A DNA stretch of 64,000 bases from an uncultured Ruminiclostridium sp. (GCA_934454635.1 CAKSFR010000009.1:1-64000), one strand, 5' to 3'. Positions 51,650 to 60,896 are shown, counted from the stretch's first letter. Translations and numbers: made by a program. The notes: generated by a model from the sequence alone, not told the origin.

Positions 51650-52522
51650 TCAGATCGCCGCCAGGGCTTCTTCAATATCCGCAGTCAGCGACACCGTACC
51701 GCCGGATGTGTATCCTGCCGGAATGGTCACGCTGGTCGTGGTCAGGCCGTCCATTGTGGCGGTGGCGCTGCCATTGTCCGGCATGGAGCCGGTGACCTTT
51801 ACACCGTTCACAAAGGCTGTCTTGCCGTTGAGGATATTCGCCGCCAGTGCATCCGCACCGGAGGTGTCTGCGAACGCATCCGGAATTGCCGCCACGCTGA
51901 CCTTGGTGAGAACTTTGCCCGTGGACGGCACAATGTCCTGCGCCGCTTTGGTCGGCGTGACCGTTTTTGTTTCCACTGCGACGGATACCTTGCCCGCGCC
52001 GCTGTGATACCCCTTCGGGATGGTATAGGACGGCGTACCTGCGTCCAGTGCCTTGGACACCGCGCCGTTATTCGGCATGGTGCCGGTTGCGACCTTGCCG
52101 TCCGCCGTGACGATCACCTTGCCGGTCAGCGTATCTGCCGCGCCCGCCGTAACGGAGGACACATCCTGATACGCATCGGGGATCTGCGAGACGGTAACGT
52201 CAGACAGACCGTAATAGCCGCTGTCCGGAGTGATCGCCTGCTGTGCTTTCGTGGGCGCGACCGTCTTGCTTTGCAGCTTATAGTTGCCGCCGCCCGCCAC
52301 ACCGGAAACCGTGCCGCTGCCGTTGTGGTAGCCTGCGGGAATGGTGTAGGTGTCGCCCTCCTGCACGGTCGCGGAGACCGCGCCCTGATTGGAGATGCCA
52401 TCCACCGCCGTAGCGCAATCGTCCAGCTTGGCCGCAGCGGCCACAAGCCCCAGTGCCACCAGCTTTGTACGGATCTTGTTTCTCGCCGTCTGAAGCTTGG
52501 CGAGTTCTGTTGCAATGCTCAT
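51650..52522 (-). CDS. Phage tail-fibre-like repeat protein
   Basis: A 290-residue protein beginning MSIATELAKLQTARNKIRTK. After a short helix it consists of repeated beta units with YTIPAGYHNGSGTVS, YTIPKGYHSGAGKVS and VTIPAGYTSGGTVSL, alternating with KTVTPTKAAQDIVPSTGK-type segments. This Ig-like or fibrous repeat is typical of receptor-binding or tail-decoration proteins. Its place between tail genes supports a virion role. Confidence 0.7.
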   Translation of the reverse strand: MSIATELAKLQTARNKIRTKLVALGLVAAAAKLDDCATAVDGISNQGAVSATVQEGDTYTIPAGYHNGSGTVSGVAGGGNYKLQSKTVAPTKAQQAITPDSGYYGLSDVTVSQIPDAYQDVSSVTAGAADTLTGKVIVTADGKVATGTMPNNGAVSKALDAGTPSYTIPKGYHSGAGKVSVAVETKTVTPTKAAQDIVPSTGKVLTKVSVAAIPDAFADTSGADALAANILNGKTAFVNGVKVTGSMPDNGSATATMDGLTTTSVTIPAGYTSGGTVSLTADIEEALAAI

Positions 52523-52530
52523 AAAACCTC

Positions 52531-52764
52531 CTATATCGTGCCGAGCAGCACTTCGATGTTACCCAGTTCCGCATAGACCGCCGCTGCGGTGATGGGGAGC
52601 GTATTGTCCGCTTCGGCTTCGTCTGCCACCTGCACGGCAAGCCGTCCCTGCTTGTCCCACATGAGCGCGTGACCCAGTGAGAAGCCGCCGCCGACCTGAA
52701 CGGTCGCATGAAAGTCGGCATGGAGCCGTTCATTTTCGGTGTGCAGCTTTGCATTAATGCGCAT
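52531..52764 (-). CDS. Hypothetical phage protein
   Basis: A 77-residue protein from ATG 52764 (MRINAKLHTENERLHADFHA) with GGAG ten bases upstream; a TTG six bases earlier is the alternative. A single beta-rich domain. It overlaps the preceding stop. Possible virion decoration protein; function not assigned. Confidence 0.6.
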   Translation of the reverse strand: MRINAKLHTENERLHADFHATVQVGGGFSLGHALMWDKQGRLAVQVADEAEADNTLPITAAAVYAELGNIEVLLGTI

Positions 52765-53074
52765 CGGCAATCAACTCCTCTCGATGCAGTAGTTCTTTCG
52801 TCGGGACCGGAATACTGTCCGTTGCAAATACAGCGCCGCCGAGCATGACCCGAAGCTGTACCTTTGCGATCTGATTGTCCGGCAGCATCAGCGTTTCGGT
52901 CTGCGTCAGGCGAAGGCTGACCTCCGTACCGTCTGCGGACAGAGAAAGCTCCGAAAGCGGACGCAAGATCCGGACCGTTCCGCAGGCAAGGCAGAACTCC
53001 GCAGCCGTGCAGCCGGTGATGCTTTTGTCAAGAGACAACGTCAGGGTCGGCGTTGTGCCGGGGATGATGCTCAA
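52754..53074 (-). CDS. Hypothetical phage protein, TTG start
   Basis: A 106-residue beta-rich protein starting at TTG 53074 with AAGGAGG eight bases upstream (MSIIPGTTPTLTLSLDKSIT). It has no recognised domain; the pattern of short strands suggests an Ig-like fold. It lies between the tail chaperone and the fibre-like gene. Confidence 0.65.
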   Translation of the reverse strand: MSIIPGTTPTLTLSLDKSITGCTAAEFCLACGTVRILRPLSELSLSADGTEVSLRLTQTETLMLPDNQIAKVQLRVMLGGAVFATDSIPVPTKELLHREELIADAH

Positions 53075-53087
53075 GTGCTTCGCCTCC

Positions 53088-53655
53088 TTACAGTCCGGGC
53101 GGGATAATATCGTCGATGGAAAGCTCCCGTTTCGGCTTTGCCATGCCGAGGAACTGCCTGTGGCATTCCCACAGGTCGAGGAGAAAACCGAACGGTGTCA
53201 GCCAGACCTCCTCGGACGGAAGATGCAGCTGCGCCGTTCCGTAATAAAAAAGCCGGGTGAACAGTTCCTCGTCTGTTACCCGACCTGCGCGTTTTTGAAT
53301 TGTTCTCGCTTTGCACATTCCGCTTCGTTCCCTTGAACATGGCCTCCATAATGGCTGTTTTGTACTCCGCCAGTTCCAGAGGACTGGTGAGCAGCTCGAC
53401 TGTCTCCTGCGTGAGAAGCTCCTGCTTGTTCTCCGGGGTGCGGAGATTGTGGATGAGCACGGACTGGTTTGCCAGCAGCGTAATGAGCCACACCAGCTCG
53501 TCCAGCGCCATCTCAAAGTTTTCGGACCGCATCAGCTTCTGCCCCAGATTTTCCAGACCGCCGTAGCGGCCTGCGATCTCTTTGGTCGCGCGGGTGGTGA
53601 GAATGAGTTCAAACTCCCGACCACCGATGTTGATTTTTGCACTTCTGTCGTCCAT
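53088..53655 (-). CDS. Tail assembly chaperone pair, probably made by translational frameshift
   Basis: The first frame (ATG 53655, MDDRSAKINIGGREFELILT) encodes a ~120-residue gpG-like protein ending near KGTKRNVQSENNS, after which the same frame turns into low-complexity arginine-rich sequence. The next frame then continues with a well-formed domain, RVTDEELFTRLFYYGTAQLH to IDDIIPPGL, ending at 53088, which is the gpT-like part. The switch needs a net +1 (or -2) shift near the A5 run at 53292-53296. In siphoviruses the two forms act as tape-measure chaperones, and both position and length fit. Confidence 0.8.
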
Positions 53656-53667
53656 AAAAACGCCTCC

Positions 53668-54255
53668 TTACACCTGCGCGAATGTCGGCTCATACACCTC
53701 GGTGTACCAGCCGCTGATAACCGATGCCGAAACTCCGGTGGAATCCTCGGACACCTCCGCCTTCCACGGGTGCTTGCCCTGACCGTCCAGCTTGTTGCGG
53801 CGCAGGACGGTGCCCTCGATGGTGGGTGTGGAGAACTCAATGCTTTCACCCTTAGTGGTGAGGTTCGTCGCGGGGATGCCGAACTTGACCTTGTAGAGCC
53901 AGAAGTGGCGGTACTTGCCGTTGGACTTCTTCGCCCGGAAGCCGATGGCCACGGGTTCGCCGCCGTCCTCGGATGCGGAAATGAGCACCTTGTTGTCGTC
54001 GATTTTCGCACCGGTGAGGTCCTGCGCCACCTGCACACCAATATCGTCAATGCCCAGCGTGAGCGTTCCGCTTTGGAACTCCTTCACCACCTCTGCTGCG
54101 CCGTCGTCGGCGTAGAGCGTCGCCTCGGCCAGTTCCACGGAAAGCTCCGCTGTCATAGCCTTGGCAAGCTGCGTCGGGGTGCTGTAGGTTTCTTCACCGT
54201 TGTCGCCCTCAGTGATTTTTGCGTAATAAAGTTTATCCAGGCCAATGGTCGCCAT
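53668..54255 (-). CDS. Phage major tail protein
   Basis: A 195-residue tail tube protein of the phi13/TP901-1 type, from ATG 54255 (MATIGLDKLYYAKITEGDNG) with GGGAGGA seven bases upstream. Typical parts are AMTAELSVELAEATLYADDG and LGIDDIGVQVAQDLTGAK, and the C-terminus is VSASVISGWYTEVYEPTFAQ. It polymerises into the tail tube. The gene lies in the expected place before the chaperone pair. Confidence 0.9.
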   Translation of the reverse strand: MATIGLDKLYYAKITEGDNGEETYSTPTQLAKAMTAELSVELAEATLYADDGAAEVVKEFQSGTLTLGIDDIGVQVAQDLTGAKIDDNKVLISASEDGGEPVAIGFRAKKSNGKYRHFWLYKVKFGIPATNLTTKGESIEFSTPTIEGTVLRRNKLDGQGKHPWKAEVSEDSTGVSASVISGWYTEVYEPTFAQV

Positions 54256-54257
54256 TT

Positions 54258-54599
54258 TCATTCCTCCCAAACATAAGATTTTGCCACGTCGATGGCATAG
54301 TGGTGATAGCCGGTATCGGTTTCAAAGCCGATGTACCGGCGGTCAGTGATTGTCATATCTGCGTTTAGTGCTGCTTTCACAAGTCGATTTTTGATTTTCG
54401 TGTAATTCTCCTTGCAGAACAGGGACAACCGAACCTCTTGAACGTCAATGCTCGGTTGATTATCCGCATGGAGGTCAAAGCTGTCCGACAGCGGCGTCAG
54501 CACAAGGTATGTGTCCGGTGCAGCATCGGAGAAGACGCCGGTTTCCACCGGCACACCGCAGCTTTCCGCGATGGTATTCAGTTCCGACAGCAAACTCAT
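54258..54599 (-). CDS. Tail completion/terminator-like protein
   Basis: A 113-residue protein from ATG 54599 (MSLLSELNTIAESCGVPVET). The fold pattern (helix, then VLTPLSDSFDLHADNQPSID, then LSLFCKENYTKIKNRLVKAA) matches the DUF3168/Gp11-type tail terminator family by position and size. It caps the tail tube and joins it to the head connector. Overlaps the gp10-like stop by four bases (ATGA). Confidence 0.75.
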   Translation of the reverse strand: MSLLSELNTIAESCGVPVETGVFSDAAPDTYLVLTPLSDSFDLHADNQPSIDVQEVRLSLFCKENYTKIKNRLVKAALNADMTITDRRYIGFETDTGYHHYAIDVAKSYVWEE

Positions 54600-55027
54600 A
54601 GCTTTTCGACCTCCTCCTTGAGCGTCTGCTCCATGATGCGGATGCACTCCGCCTTTGATGCGGATTTGGCAGGCTTCAGAAACGGCTTTGCGGGCTGTCC
54701 GTGCTTGCCGTATTCCAGAACGTTGGCAATTTTTGCATTGCTGCCGCCATCCGAGCGCGGTTCGGAAAAGCCGATCTTGATGTCGTGGTTGCCCTCACGG
54801 TTCAGCTTGACGGGAGATAAGCCGAGCGACTGCACCAACTCTCCTGTGGAGCGCGAGTCGTACTTTGTTCCGCTGCCGATTGCAGAGGACAGATTGCTTT
54901 TGACCTTTGCCAGAACGACCTTGCCGCCGGCTTCCAGCACTTTCTCTGCAACCGCATCGGTGTCCTTTCCAAGACGGGAGAGCTTTGTTAGGAACTCGTC
55001 CGGCAGTTTGAAATCAGCCTTTGCCAA
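54596..55027 (-). CDS. HK97 gp10-family head-tail protein
   Basis: A 143-residue protein. TTG at 55027 is chosen as start (MAKADFKLPDEFLTKLSRLG) because GAAGGAG lies about ten bases upstream, while GTG 55039 lies inside that site. The gp10 pattern is VLEAGGKVVLAKVKSNLSSA then YGKHGQPAKPFLKPAKSASK. It is a neck/tail-joining component. The gene overlaps both neighbours. Confidence 0.85.
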   Translation of the reverse strand: MAKADFKLPDEFLTKLSRLGKDTDAVAEKVLEAGGKVVLAKVKSNLSSAIGSGTKYDSRSTGELVQSLGLSPVKLNREGNHDIKIGFSEPRSDGGSNAKIANVLEYGKHGQPAKPFLKPAKSASKAECIRIMEQTLKEEVEKL

Positions 55028-55355
55028 TGGTGGGTTCACTCCTTCTTGCTAATACCTCGAGGTACATTCCGCACCCTCTCACATTCTCCACGGAAACAAT
55101 GTCATAGCGGCAATCATCGCAGACGAGGAAATGGTCAGTGGTGACCGTCAGGCCCGGAATACACCGAAAGCGGAACAGGTCGGTGGCATCACTGAATGCC
55201 GCAAGGTTCGCCCACCGCTGAGAGCCGTGCCGACCTTCCCGGTAGATGCGGATGGACGCAAGGACTTCATCCTCGGAGTGGGTGAAGCCCTCGCTGTCCC
55301 TGACCTGCTTTGTTTTCACGATGTCGGCAAAACTGTTCATTTTTCCGAAGCTCAT
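55014..55355 (-). CDS. Phage head-tail adaptor (head closure) protein
   Basis: A 113-residue protein from ATG 55355 (MSFGKMNSFADIVKTKQVRD). It matches the SPP1 gp16-like head-closure family in pattern (FTHSEDEVLASIRIYREGRH, then FRFRCIPGLTVTTDHFLVCD, DIVSVENVRGCGMYLEVLAR). It forms a ring under the connector. The ATG overlaps the upstream stop (ATGA). Confidence 0.85.
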   Translation of the reverse strand: MSFGKMNSFADIVKTKQVRDSEGFTHSEDEVLASIRIYREGRHGSQRWANLAAFSDATDLFRFRCIPGLTVTTDHFLVCDDCRYDIVSVENVRGCGMYLEVLARRSEPTIGKG

Positions 55356-55666
55356 ACCTGCCACCGCCTGTCCAGCCGAAGCAGCAGGTTTACCGTGTTC
55401 CACACCTGCTGTGCAGCATTTGTGTTATCCGCAAAGAAGCCGCCCGTGCTGCCGTCCCGGCTTTCATAGAAGTGGGACGACAGCATGATAACAGCTTGCT
55501 CCGTAGTCGGCGGCATGGGTGCGTTCTGATACGTTCCCTCTGGGATGTGCTGATAGCTCTCTGCGTATGAAACAGCGGCGGTGATGTAGCTTTTCAGCAA
55601 GGCATCATCCGCCGTGTGTTCCAGAATGAGGTTGGCTTTCACTTTGGTGAGCAGTTCATCCATCAC
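55352..55666 (-). CDS. Head-tail connector protein (HK97 gp6-like)
   Basis: A 104-residue, mostly helical protein (MMDELLTKVKANLILEHTAD, LLKSYITAAVSYAESYQHIP). This is the DNA-packaging/connector gp6 pattern of four helices. It binds under the portal. It lies between the capsid and the head-closure gene, as in other HK97-like phages. Confidence 0.87.
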   Translation of the reverse strand: MMDELLTKVKANLILEHTADDALLKSYITAAVSYAESYQHIPEGTYQNAPMPPTTEQAVIMLSSHFYESRDGSTGGFFADNTNAAQQVWNTVNLLLRLDRRWQV

Positions 55667-55681
55667 CGCCTCCTCCTTTCA

Positions 55682-56872
55682 TCAGGATGATGCCTTCATC
55701 TTCAGAAGCTGGATACCCTCCGGCAGAATGATCTTGCCGTCCACGCGCTCGGTGGCGACAAAGCCGACCTGGCCGTTGGTGGAATACAGCTCGTTCAGAC
55801 GCTGAACAGTTCTGCCGGTGCGGTCTGCGATCCAATAACTCTGGAAATCGCCGAAGGCAATGGAGAGCGCACCTGCCGCCAGCATGGGAGCATAGGGGCT
55901 GGTGTAAATCTCATAGCCCAGAAGTCTGTCCGGCTGACCCGCCTGCAGGGAGGGCTGCCACAGATACTGACCATTGGAATCCTTCAGCTTGCGCAGTGCG
56001 GAAACGGTGGCATCGTTCATCAGGAACTTGGCGTTCTTGCGGTAAGGTGCTTTCAGCGCATAGATGAGGGAGATCACCTCATCGGTGGTAACCGCGGTCG
56101 CACTGGCTGCGGTAACGCCGACCGTGCCGCCGTTGGCGGTGAACAGGCCGGTGGGCTGACCTGTGCCGGTACCAACGCAGAACGCCTGCTCCTCGGCAGC
56201 GCCAAAGGCGTAAGCAAACTCACGGGCAATGTACGGCTCCAGTTCAAAAGCACTGTCGTCCAGAAGCTCGATGCTCACCTTGACAAGGTCGGTCAGCTTG
56301 TAGGCATCAATGGTTTTCTGCGAGAAGGTGGGATTGCTCTCGGTGTAGGCTGCGTTCTCAGCCGTCCATGCTGCAGTGGAATGGGTCGCTGCAACGGGGA
56401 TCTTACGCTCGTTATCGGTAGTGATGACCTTGCACAGACGGCGCATCACATTTTCCTCCTTGAGCGTGTCCACAATGAACTTCTCAAACTCCGTGGGGAC
56501 GAGATAGCCGCCGTTGGCGTCCACGCCCTCGGAGAGCACATTGTGGAGCATCCGCTTGCCGCGCAGATGCCGACCGAAGTCCTCGCGGTAGGCACCCGAC
56601 GCTCTGCCGGTCTTGGCTTCACCGGTCGCTTTCTGGGGCTGCTCGGTGATGGGAGAGGATACGGGCTTTGCAAGCTCTGCGGCAATGGCGTCGCGGCGCT
56701 CCATGCGTCTGACCTCATTGGTGAGATCATTCAGCTCCTTCTCCATATTGGCATAAACGGCGTCGTCCTCAGTGGACAGAACGCCCTTATCATTGCGGTG
56801 GGTGTCGAGGAAACCCTCCATCGTGGCCCACAGCTTGGCGCGCTTTTCGCGCAGTTCAACGATCGTCATATT
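55682..56872 (-). CDS. Phage major capsid protein with scaffold domain (HK97 gp5 family)
   Basis: A 396-residue precursor from ATG 56872 (MTIVELREKRAKLWATMEGF). Residues ~1-105 are the coiled-coil delta/scaffold domain removed by the protease. The mature HK97 fold follows: EGVDANGGYLVPTEFEKFIV, FCVGTGTGQPTGLFTANGG, AKFLMNDATVSALRKLKDSN and FGDFQSYWIADRTGRTVQRL. It is homologous to the lone capsid protein at 31333. The protease and portal genes are immediately upstream. Confidence 0.95.
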   Translation of the reverse strand, partial: NMTIVELREKRAKLWATMEGFLDTHRNDKGVLSTEDDAVYANMEKELNDLTNEVRRMERRDAIAAELAKPVSSPITEQPQKATGEAKTGRASGAYREDFGRHLRGKRMLHNVLSEGVDANGGYLVPTEFEKFIVDTLKEENVMRRLCKVITTDNERKIPVAATHSTAAWTAENAAYTESNPTFSQKTIDAYKLTDLVKVSIELLDDSAFELEPYIAREFAYAFGAAEEQAFCVGTGTGQPTGLFTANGGTVGVTAASATAVTTDEVISLIYALKAPYRKNAKFLMNDATVSALRKLKDSNGQYLWQPSLQAGQPDRLLGYEIYTSPYAPMLAAGALSIAFGDFQSYWIADRTGRTVQRLNELYSTNGQVGFVATERVDGKIILPEGIQLLKMKASS

Positions 56873-56886
56873 GAAATACCTCCATA

Positions 56887-57618
56887 TTAAATGTAGTTTT
56901 TGATGGTGTTCAGCTTGGCTCTGAGTTCGTCCACAGAGCGACCCGTGCGCTCCGGCACGGCGGGTTTGGGGTCGATGGCGCATTTTGCGGCGATCTTCTC
57001 CATGAGAGAGTTCGCCACATTCGCCTTGGAATACAGCATGGAAACGGTGGGTGCGGCCATGTCCTCGGCCTCATCGGCACGGCTCATGATCCCGTCTGCA
57101 AAGCCGAGTTCCACAGCCTTGTTTGCATCCATCCAAGTTTCCGCATCCATGAGATGAGACAGTTTTGCACGAGATAATCCGGTTTTGATCTCGTAGGCGT
57201 TGATGATGGAATCTTTCACGCTGCCGAGCATCTCAATGGCTCTTTGCATCTCGTCCGAATTGCCGAACGCAGCCGTCATGGGGTTGTGGATCATGAGCAT
57301 GGACACGGGAGATACCAGCACCTTCGTACCCGCCATAGCGATGACGGACGCTGCGGATGCGGCAATCCCGTCGATCTTCACGGTCACATCGCCCTTGTAG
57401 TCCATAAGCATATTGTAGATTTGCGCCGCTGCCACACAGTCCCCACCAGGGCTGTTGATCCAGACGGTGATGTTGCCGCTGCCGGACATCAGTTCATCCT
57501 TGAAAAGCTGCGGGGTAACATCATCGTCAAACCAGCTTTCCTCGGCGATGGTGCCGTTCAGGAACAACGTCCGTTCCGCTGTCTCTGTCTGGTTCTTCCA
57601 ATTCCAGAACTTCTTCAT
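56887..57618 (-). CDS. ClpP-like prohead maturation protease
   Basis: A 243-residue serine protease of the ClpP fold. The catalytic serine lies in VKIDGIAASAASVIAMAGTK and the histidine in VSMLMIHNPMTAAFG, with an Asp further downstream. Cuts the capsid scaffold domain during head maturation. The ATG overlaps the portal stop by four bases. Confidence 0.93.
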   Translation of the reverse strand: MKKFWNWKNQTETAERTLFLNGTIAEESWFDDDVTPQLFKDELMSGSGNITVWINSPGGDCVAAAQIYNMLMDYKGDVTVKIDGIAASAASVIAMAGTKVLVSPVSMLMIHNPMTAAFGNSDEMQRAIEMLGSVKDSIINAYEIKTGLSRAKLSHLMDAETWMDANKAVELGFADGIMSRADEAEDMAAPTVSMLYSKANVANSLMEKIAAKCAIDPKPAVPERTGRSVDELRAKLNTIKNYI

Positions 57619-58880
57619 TGGTTTTTTTCCTCCTTTCCGTCATCGGTAGGTGTATTTGCAAAAGCTCCGGCATTTTTCAGCGGGAGCATATTGCCGTTAA
57701 TGAGGTACAAATCGCCGCCGTCCTCTGCCGGGATGCGGTCGAGATTTTCCAGTTCCCGGATGTCGTTGGCGGACATCCAGCCGTTCTGCCGCCCGATGGC
57801 GTACCCGTTCATGCGGGACTGATAGTCTCCGCGAAGCAGGCCATCCAGATTGAACTTCACAAAATACCTTGATTTTTCATCCGCAGATAAAAGCGACCGC
57901 TGAATGGATTGCTCCCAGCGGATGACCCAGGGGTCAAGAGTGTATTTCACAAACTCCAAAGACTGCTGCTCAATATTAGAAAAGCTCGATTTTTCCAGAT
58001 CTCCGACCATGTGCGGCGGGACTCGGAAAATTCGAGCGATCTCATTGATTTGGAATTTTCGTGTTTCGAGGAACTGCGCCTGCTCCGGCGAGATACCGAT
58101 GGGCGTGTACTTCATGCCTTCTTCCAGCACGGCAATCTTATTGGCGTTGCCGCTGCCGCCGAAGGTGGACTGCCAGCTATCCCGCACACGCTGCGGGTCT
58201 TTGATCGTGCCGGGGTGTTCCAGCACACCGCCCGGAGCAGCGCCGTTGGCGAAGAACTTTGCGCCGTACTCCTCGCAGGCGATAGCCATGCCGATGGCGT
58301 TCTTCGCCATAGCGATGGGACTGTAGCCCACCAGTCCGTCAAAGCCGAGGCCGGGAATGTGGAGCACATCCGAGGGCGGCAGCGTTACGGCGAACTCCTT
58401 ATTCTTGATAGCTTCGTCCTGTCCACGGTAATAGGTGTAATAGAGCTTTCCGTTTTCGTCCCTGTCCACCGACATCTTGTTGGGCATCAAGGGATAGAGG
58501 GCAACGACTTCGTTTTTACCGTTGCGGATGATTTGCGCATAGGCGTTGCCCCAGAGGAGCAGGTGCGTCATGAGCGTCTCTCGAAACACAAAGGAACTCA
58601 TTTCCGGGTTCGGCTCATCGTGGAGCAAGTGATAGAGCGGATGGTCAAGCGCCATTGCCTTGCCACCGCTGTCCGTGTATTTGTAGAGGTGCAGCGGCAG
58701 TCCTGCCACCGCTTCCGACAGGATGCGGACGCAGGAATACACGGCAGTCATCTGCATGGCAGACCGTTCTGTCACTGTTTTGCCGGAGGTCGTGCCGCCC
58801 ATAAAAAAGGCGTAATTGCTGCCTGCCGTTCTGTTTTGAGGCTTGTCTCTGGATTTGAATAGTCCGCTGAAAATACCCAT
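57615..58880 (-). CDS. Phage portal protein (HK97 gp3 family)
   Basis: A 421-residue portal. The conserved start of the fold is VTERSAMQMTAVYSCVRILS, then HPLYHLLHDEPNPEMSSFVF, DVLHIPGLGFDGLVGYSPIA and ISPEQAQFLETRKFQINEIA, followed by FRVPPHMVGDLEKSSFSNIE. It forms the dodecameric DNA gate of the head and docks the terminase. Confidence 0.95.
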   Translation of the reverse strand: MGIFSGLFKSRDKPQNRTAGSNYAFFMGGTTSGKTVTERSAMQMTAVYSCVRILSEAVAGLPLHLYKYTDSGGKAMALDHPLYHLLHDEPNPEMSSFVFRETLMTHLLLWGNAYAQIIRNGKNEVVALYPLMPNKMSVDRDENGKLYYTYYRGQDEAIKNKEFAVTLPPSDVLHIPGLGFDGLVGYSPIAMAKNAIGMAIACEEYGAKFFANGAAPGGVLEHPGTIKDPQRVRDSWQSTFGGSGNANKIAVLEEGMKYTPIGISPEQAQFLETRKFQINEIARIFRVPPHMVGDLEKSSFSNIEQQSLEFVKYTLDPWVIRWEQSIQRSLLSADEKSRYFVKFNLDGLLRGDYQSRMNGYAIGRQNGWMSANDIRELENLDRIPAEDGGDLYLINGNMLPLKNAGAFANTPTDDGKEEKNQ

Positions 58881-58897
58881 ACCACATCACCGTCCTT

Positions 58898-60499
58898 TCA
58901 TAAAAATAAAAGGCCACGAGTGTCGTAGACGCTCTCGGTCGTATCGTTGCCGCACCGGATGGCACGGTCCAAGGCCATGACAGTCGCCACGGCACCGTCG
59001 ATTTTCTCTGTAGACTTTTCCTTGTCTGGCTTGATGTTACCGGCAGGATCGTTTCGCACATAGATGTTGTCCATCATCCAGCGGAGCACCGGATGGCCGC
59101 CGTGGGCGATGCGTTCCTCCAAGACCAGCTTCATCAGCTCTTTGGTCGGAGGGCTCATGTCCTTGAAGCCCTGTCCGAAGGGAACGACCGTGAAGCCCAT
59201 TCCCTCAAGGTTCTGGACCATCTGCACGGCTCCCCAGCGGTCAAAGGCGATCTCACGAATGTTGAAGCGTTCGCCCAGCTGCTCGATGAATTTTTCGATA
59301 TAGCCGTAATGGACCACGTTGCCTTCGGTAGTTTGCAGGAAACCTTGGCGTTCCCACACATCGTAAGGGACGTGATCCCGGTTGACCCTCTGGCCCATGT
59401 TTTCTTCTGGTATCCAGAAGTACGGCAGGATCACATACTTGTCGTCTTCGTCCAGCGGAGGAAAGACCAGCACGAAAGCTGTAATATCCGTGGTGGACGA
59501 GAGGTCCAGACCGCCGTAGCAGACTCGGCCTTCGAGATCGTCTTCGCTGGTGGCAAAAGCACAGTGATCCCATTTCTCCATCGGCATCCATCGCACAGCT
59601 TGCTTGACCCACTGGTTAAGCCGGAGCTGCCGAAAGGAGTTCTCCTCGGCAGGGTTTTGCTTTGCGGACTCACAGGCGGCTCGAACCTTGTCGATGCCGA
59701 CCGTGATACCGAGCGAGGGATTCGCTTTCTTCCAGACCTTCGGGTCCGTCCAGTCGTCATTTTCATCGGCACCGTAGATGACCGGGTAAAAGGTCGGGTC
59801 AATCTTGCGGCCCTCGATGATGTCTTTTGCCTTCTGGTGCGTTTCATAGCAGATGGATTTGGTGTCCGTCCCGGCTGTGGTAATAAGGAAGTAAAGCGGC
59901 TGCATACGAGCATCGCCGGAGCCCTTGGTCATAACATCAAAGAGCTTCCGGTTAGGCTGGGTGTGCAGCTCGTCGAATACCACGCCGTGGATGTTGAAAC
60001 CGTGCTTCGAGTAGGCCTCCGCCGAAAGCACCTGATAAAAGCTGTTCGTCGGCAGGTACACGATCCGCTTTGTGGCCGTCAGGATTTTGACCCTGCGATT
60101 GAGGGCCGGACACATCCGGACCATGTCGGCTGCTACCTCAAAAACAATCGAGGCTTGCTGCCTATCCGCAGCGCAGCCGTAGACCTCCGCACGTTCCTCA
60201 CCGTCACCGCATGTGAGCAGGAGCGCGACAGCCGCCGCAAGCTCCGATTTGCCCATCTTCTTGGGTATCTCAATGTAGGCGGTGTTGAACTGCCGGTATC
60301 CGTTGGGCTTGATGATGCCGAAGATGTCCCGGATGATCTGCTCCTGCCAGTCGATCAGCGTGAAGGGCTTTCCGGCCCATGTGCCTTTGGTGTGACAGAG
60401 GCACCCGATGAACGAGACAGCGTAGTCGGCCCGTGCCTTATCGTAGACGGAGTCCTTCGCTTTGAACTTCGTCGGTGTATATTTCTTCATTCGCCTCAA
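58898..60499 (-). CDS. Terminase large subunit
   Basis: A 533-residue packaging motor. TTG at 60499 is taken as start since GGAGGTGAT lies five bases before it; ATG at 60490 is possible. The ATPase domain has Walker A YIEIPKKMGKSELAAAV near residue 78 and Walker B GVVFDELHTQPNRKLFD. The nuclease domain has GGLDLSSTTDITAFVLVF and AFDRWGAVQMVQNLEGMG. It is of the HK97-type terminase group. No small subunit was found upstream within the window. Confidence 0.95.
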   Translation of the reverse strand: MRRMKKYTPTKFKAKDSVYDKARADYAVSFIGCLCHTKGTWAGKPFTLIDWQEQIIRDIFGIIKPNGYRQFNTAYIEIPKKMGKSELAAAVALLLTCGDGEERAEVYGCAADRQQASIVFEVAADMVRMCPALNRRVKILTATKRIVYLPTNSFYQVLSAEAYSKHGFNIHGVVFDELHTQPNRKLFDVMTKGSGDARMQPLYFLITTAGTDTKSICYETHQKAKDIIEGRKIDPTFYPVIYGADENDDWTDPKVWKKANPSLGITVGIDKVRAACESAKQNPAEENSFRQLRLNQWVKQAVRWMPMEKWDHCAFATSEDDLEGRVCYGGLDLSSTTDITAFVLVFPPLDEDDKYVILPYFWIPEENMGQRVNRDHVPYDVWERQGFLQTTEGNVVHYGYIEKFIEQLGERFNIREIAFDRWGAVQMVQNLEGMGFTVVPFGQGFKDMSPPTKELMKLVLEERIAHGGHPVLRWMMDNIYVRNDPAGNIKPDKEKSTEKIDGAVATVMALDRAIRCGNDTTESVYDTRGLLFL

Positions 60500-60607
60500 G
60501 TGTTATCACCTCCAAAAAGGCATAAAAAATAGCCGCCTGAAGCGACCGCCATAACGAGGAACAGAGCCGAGCGGCTCATGTCCCAAGGGTATTTATTTTA
60601 CCGGGGT

Positions 60608-60883
60608 TTACTGTTGCATGGCCCAAGCGATGGCGTGACCGTCATCCTCGAACTCGACCTCGCTGGCTGCTCTCAGGCCGATGATGCCTTCGCAGCTGTG
60701 GTCGTCATCAAGGAACTCGTAGGTTGCGCCGAAGTAGCAGGGCTTGCCGGGGCCGTTGTAGAAGCCTCCCGCCACGATGACCTTGTCTCCAAAGATGAGC
60801 ACCTTGCTCCATCTGGTTTCGAGGTCTTCCGGGGTGGTGGGGTTTGGCAGCCGGAACTTTCTCATCGCATTGTTGATCGTCAT
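60608..60883 (-). CDS. Hypothetical phage protein
   Basis: A 91-residue protein from ATG 60883 (MTINNAMRKFRLPNPTTPED) with AAGGAGG upstream. It has a single alpha/beta domain with FGDKVIVAGGFYNGPGKPCY. It is not a recognised terminase small subunit. Part of the early small-gene block between the 61194 promoter module and terL. Confidence 0.65.
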   Translation of the reverse strand: MTINNAMRKFRLPNPTTPEDLETRWSKVLIFGDKVIVAGGFYNGPGKPCYFGATYEFLDDDHSCEGIIGLRAASEVEFEDDGHAIAWAMQQ

Positions 60884-60896
60884 TGTCGGCCCCTCC

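Noticed and set aside
53071..53290. Arginine-rich C-terminus of the tail chaperone frame
   Set aside because: The conserved domain is in the neighbouring frame; the zero-frame extension is low-complexity and is probably made rarely or not at all.
59093..60532. A 479-codon plus-strand open frame opposite terL
   Set aside because: Antisense shadow of an unmistakable terminase gene with no start signal or domain.
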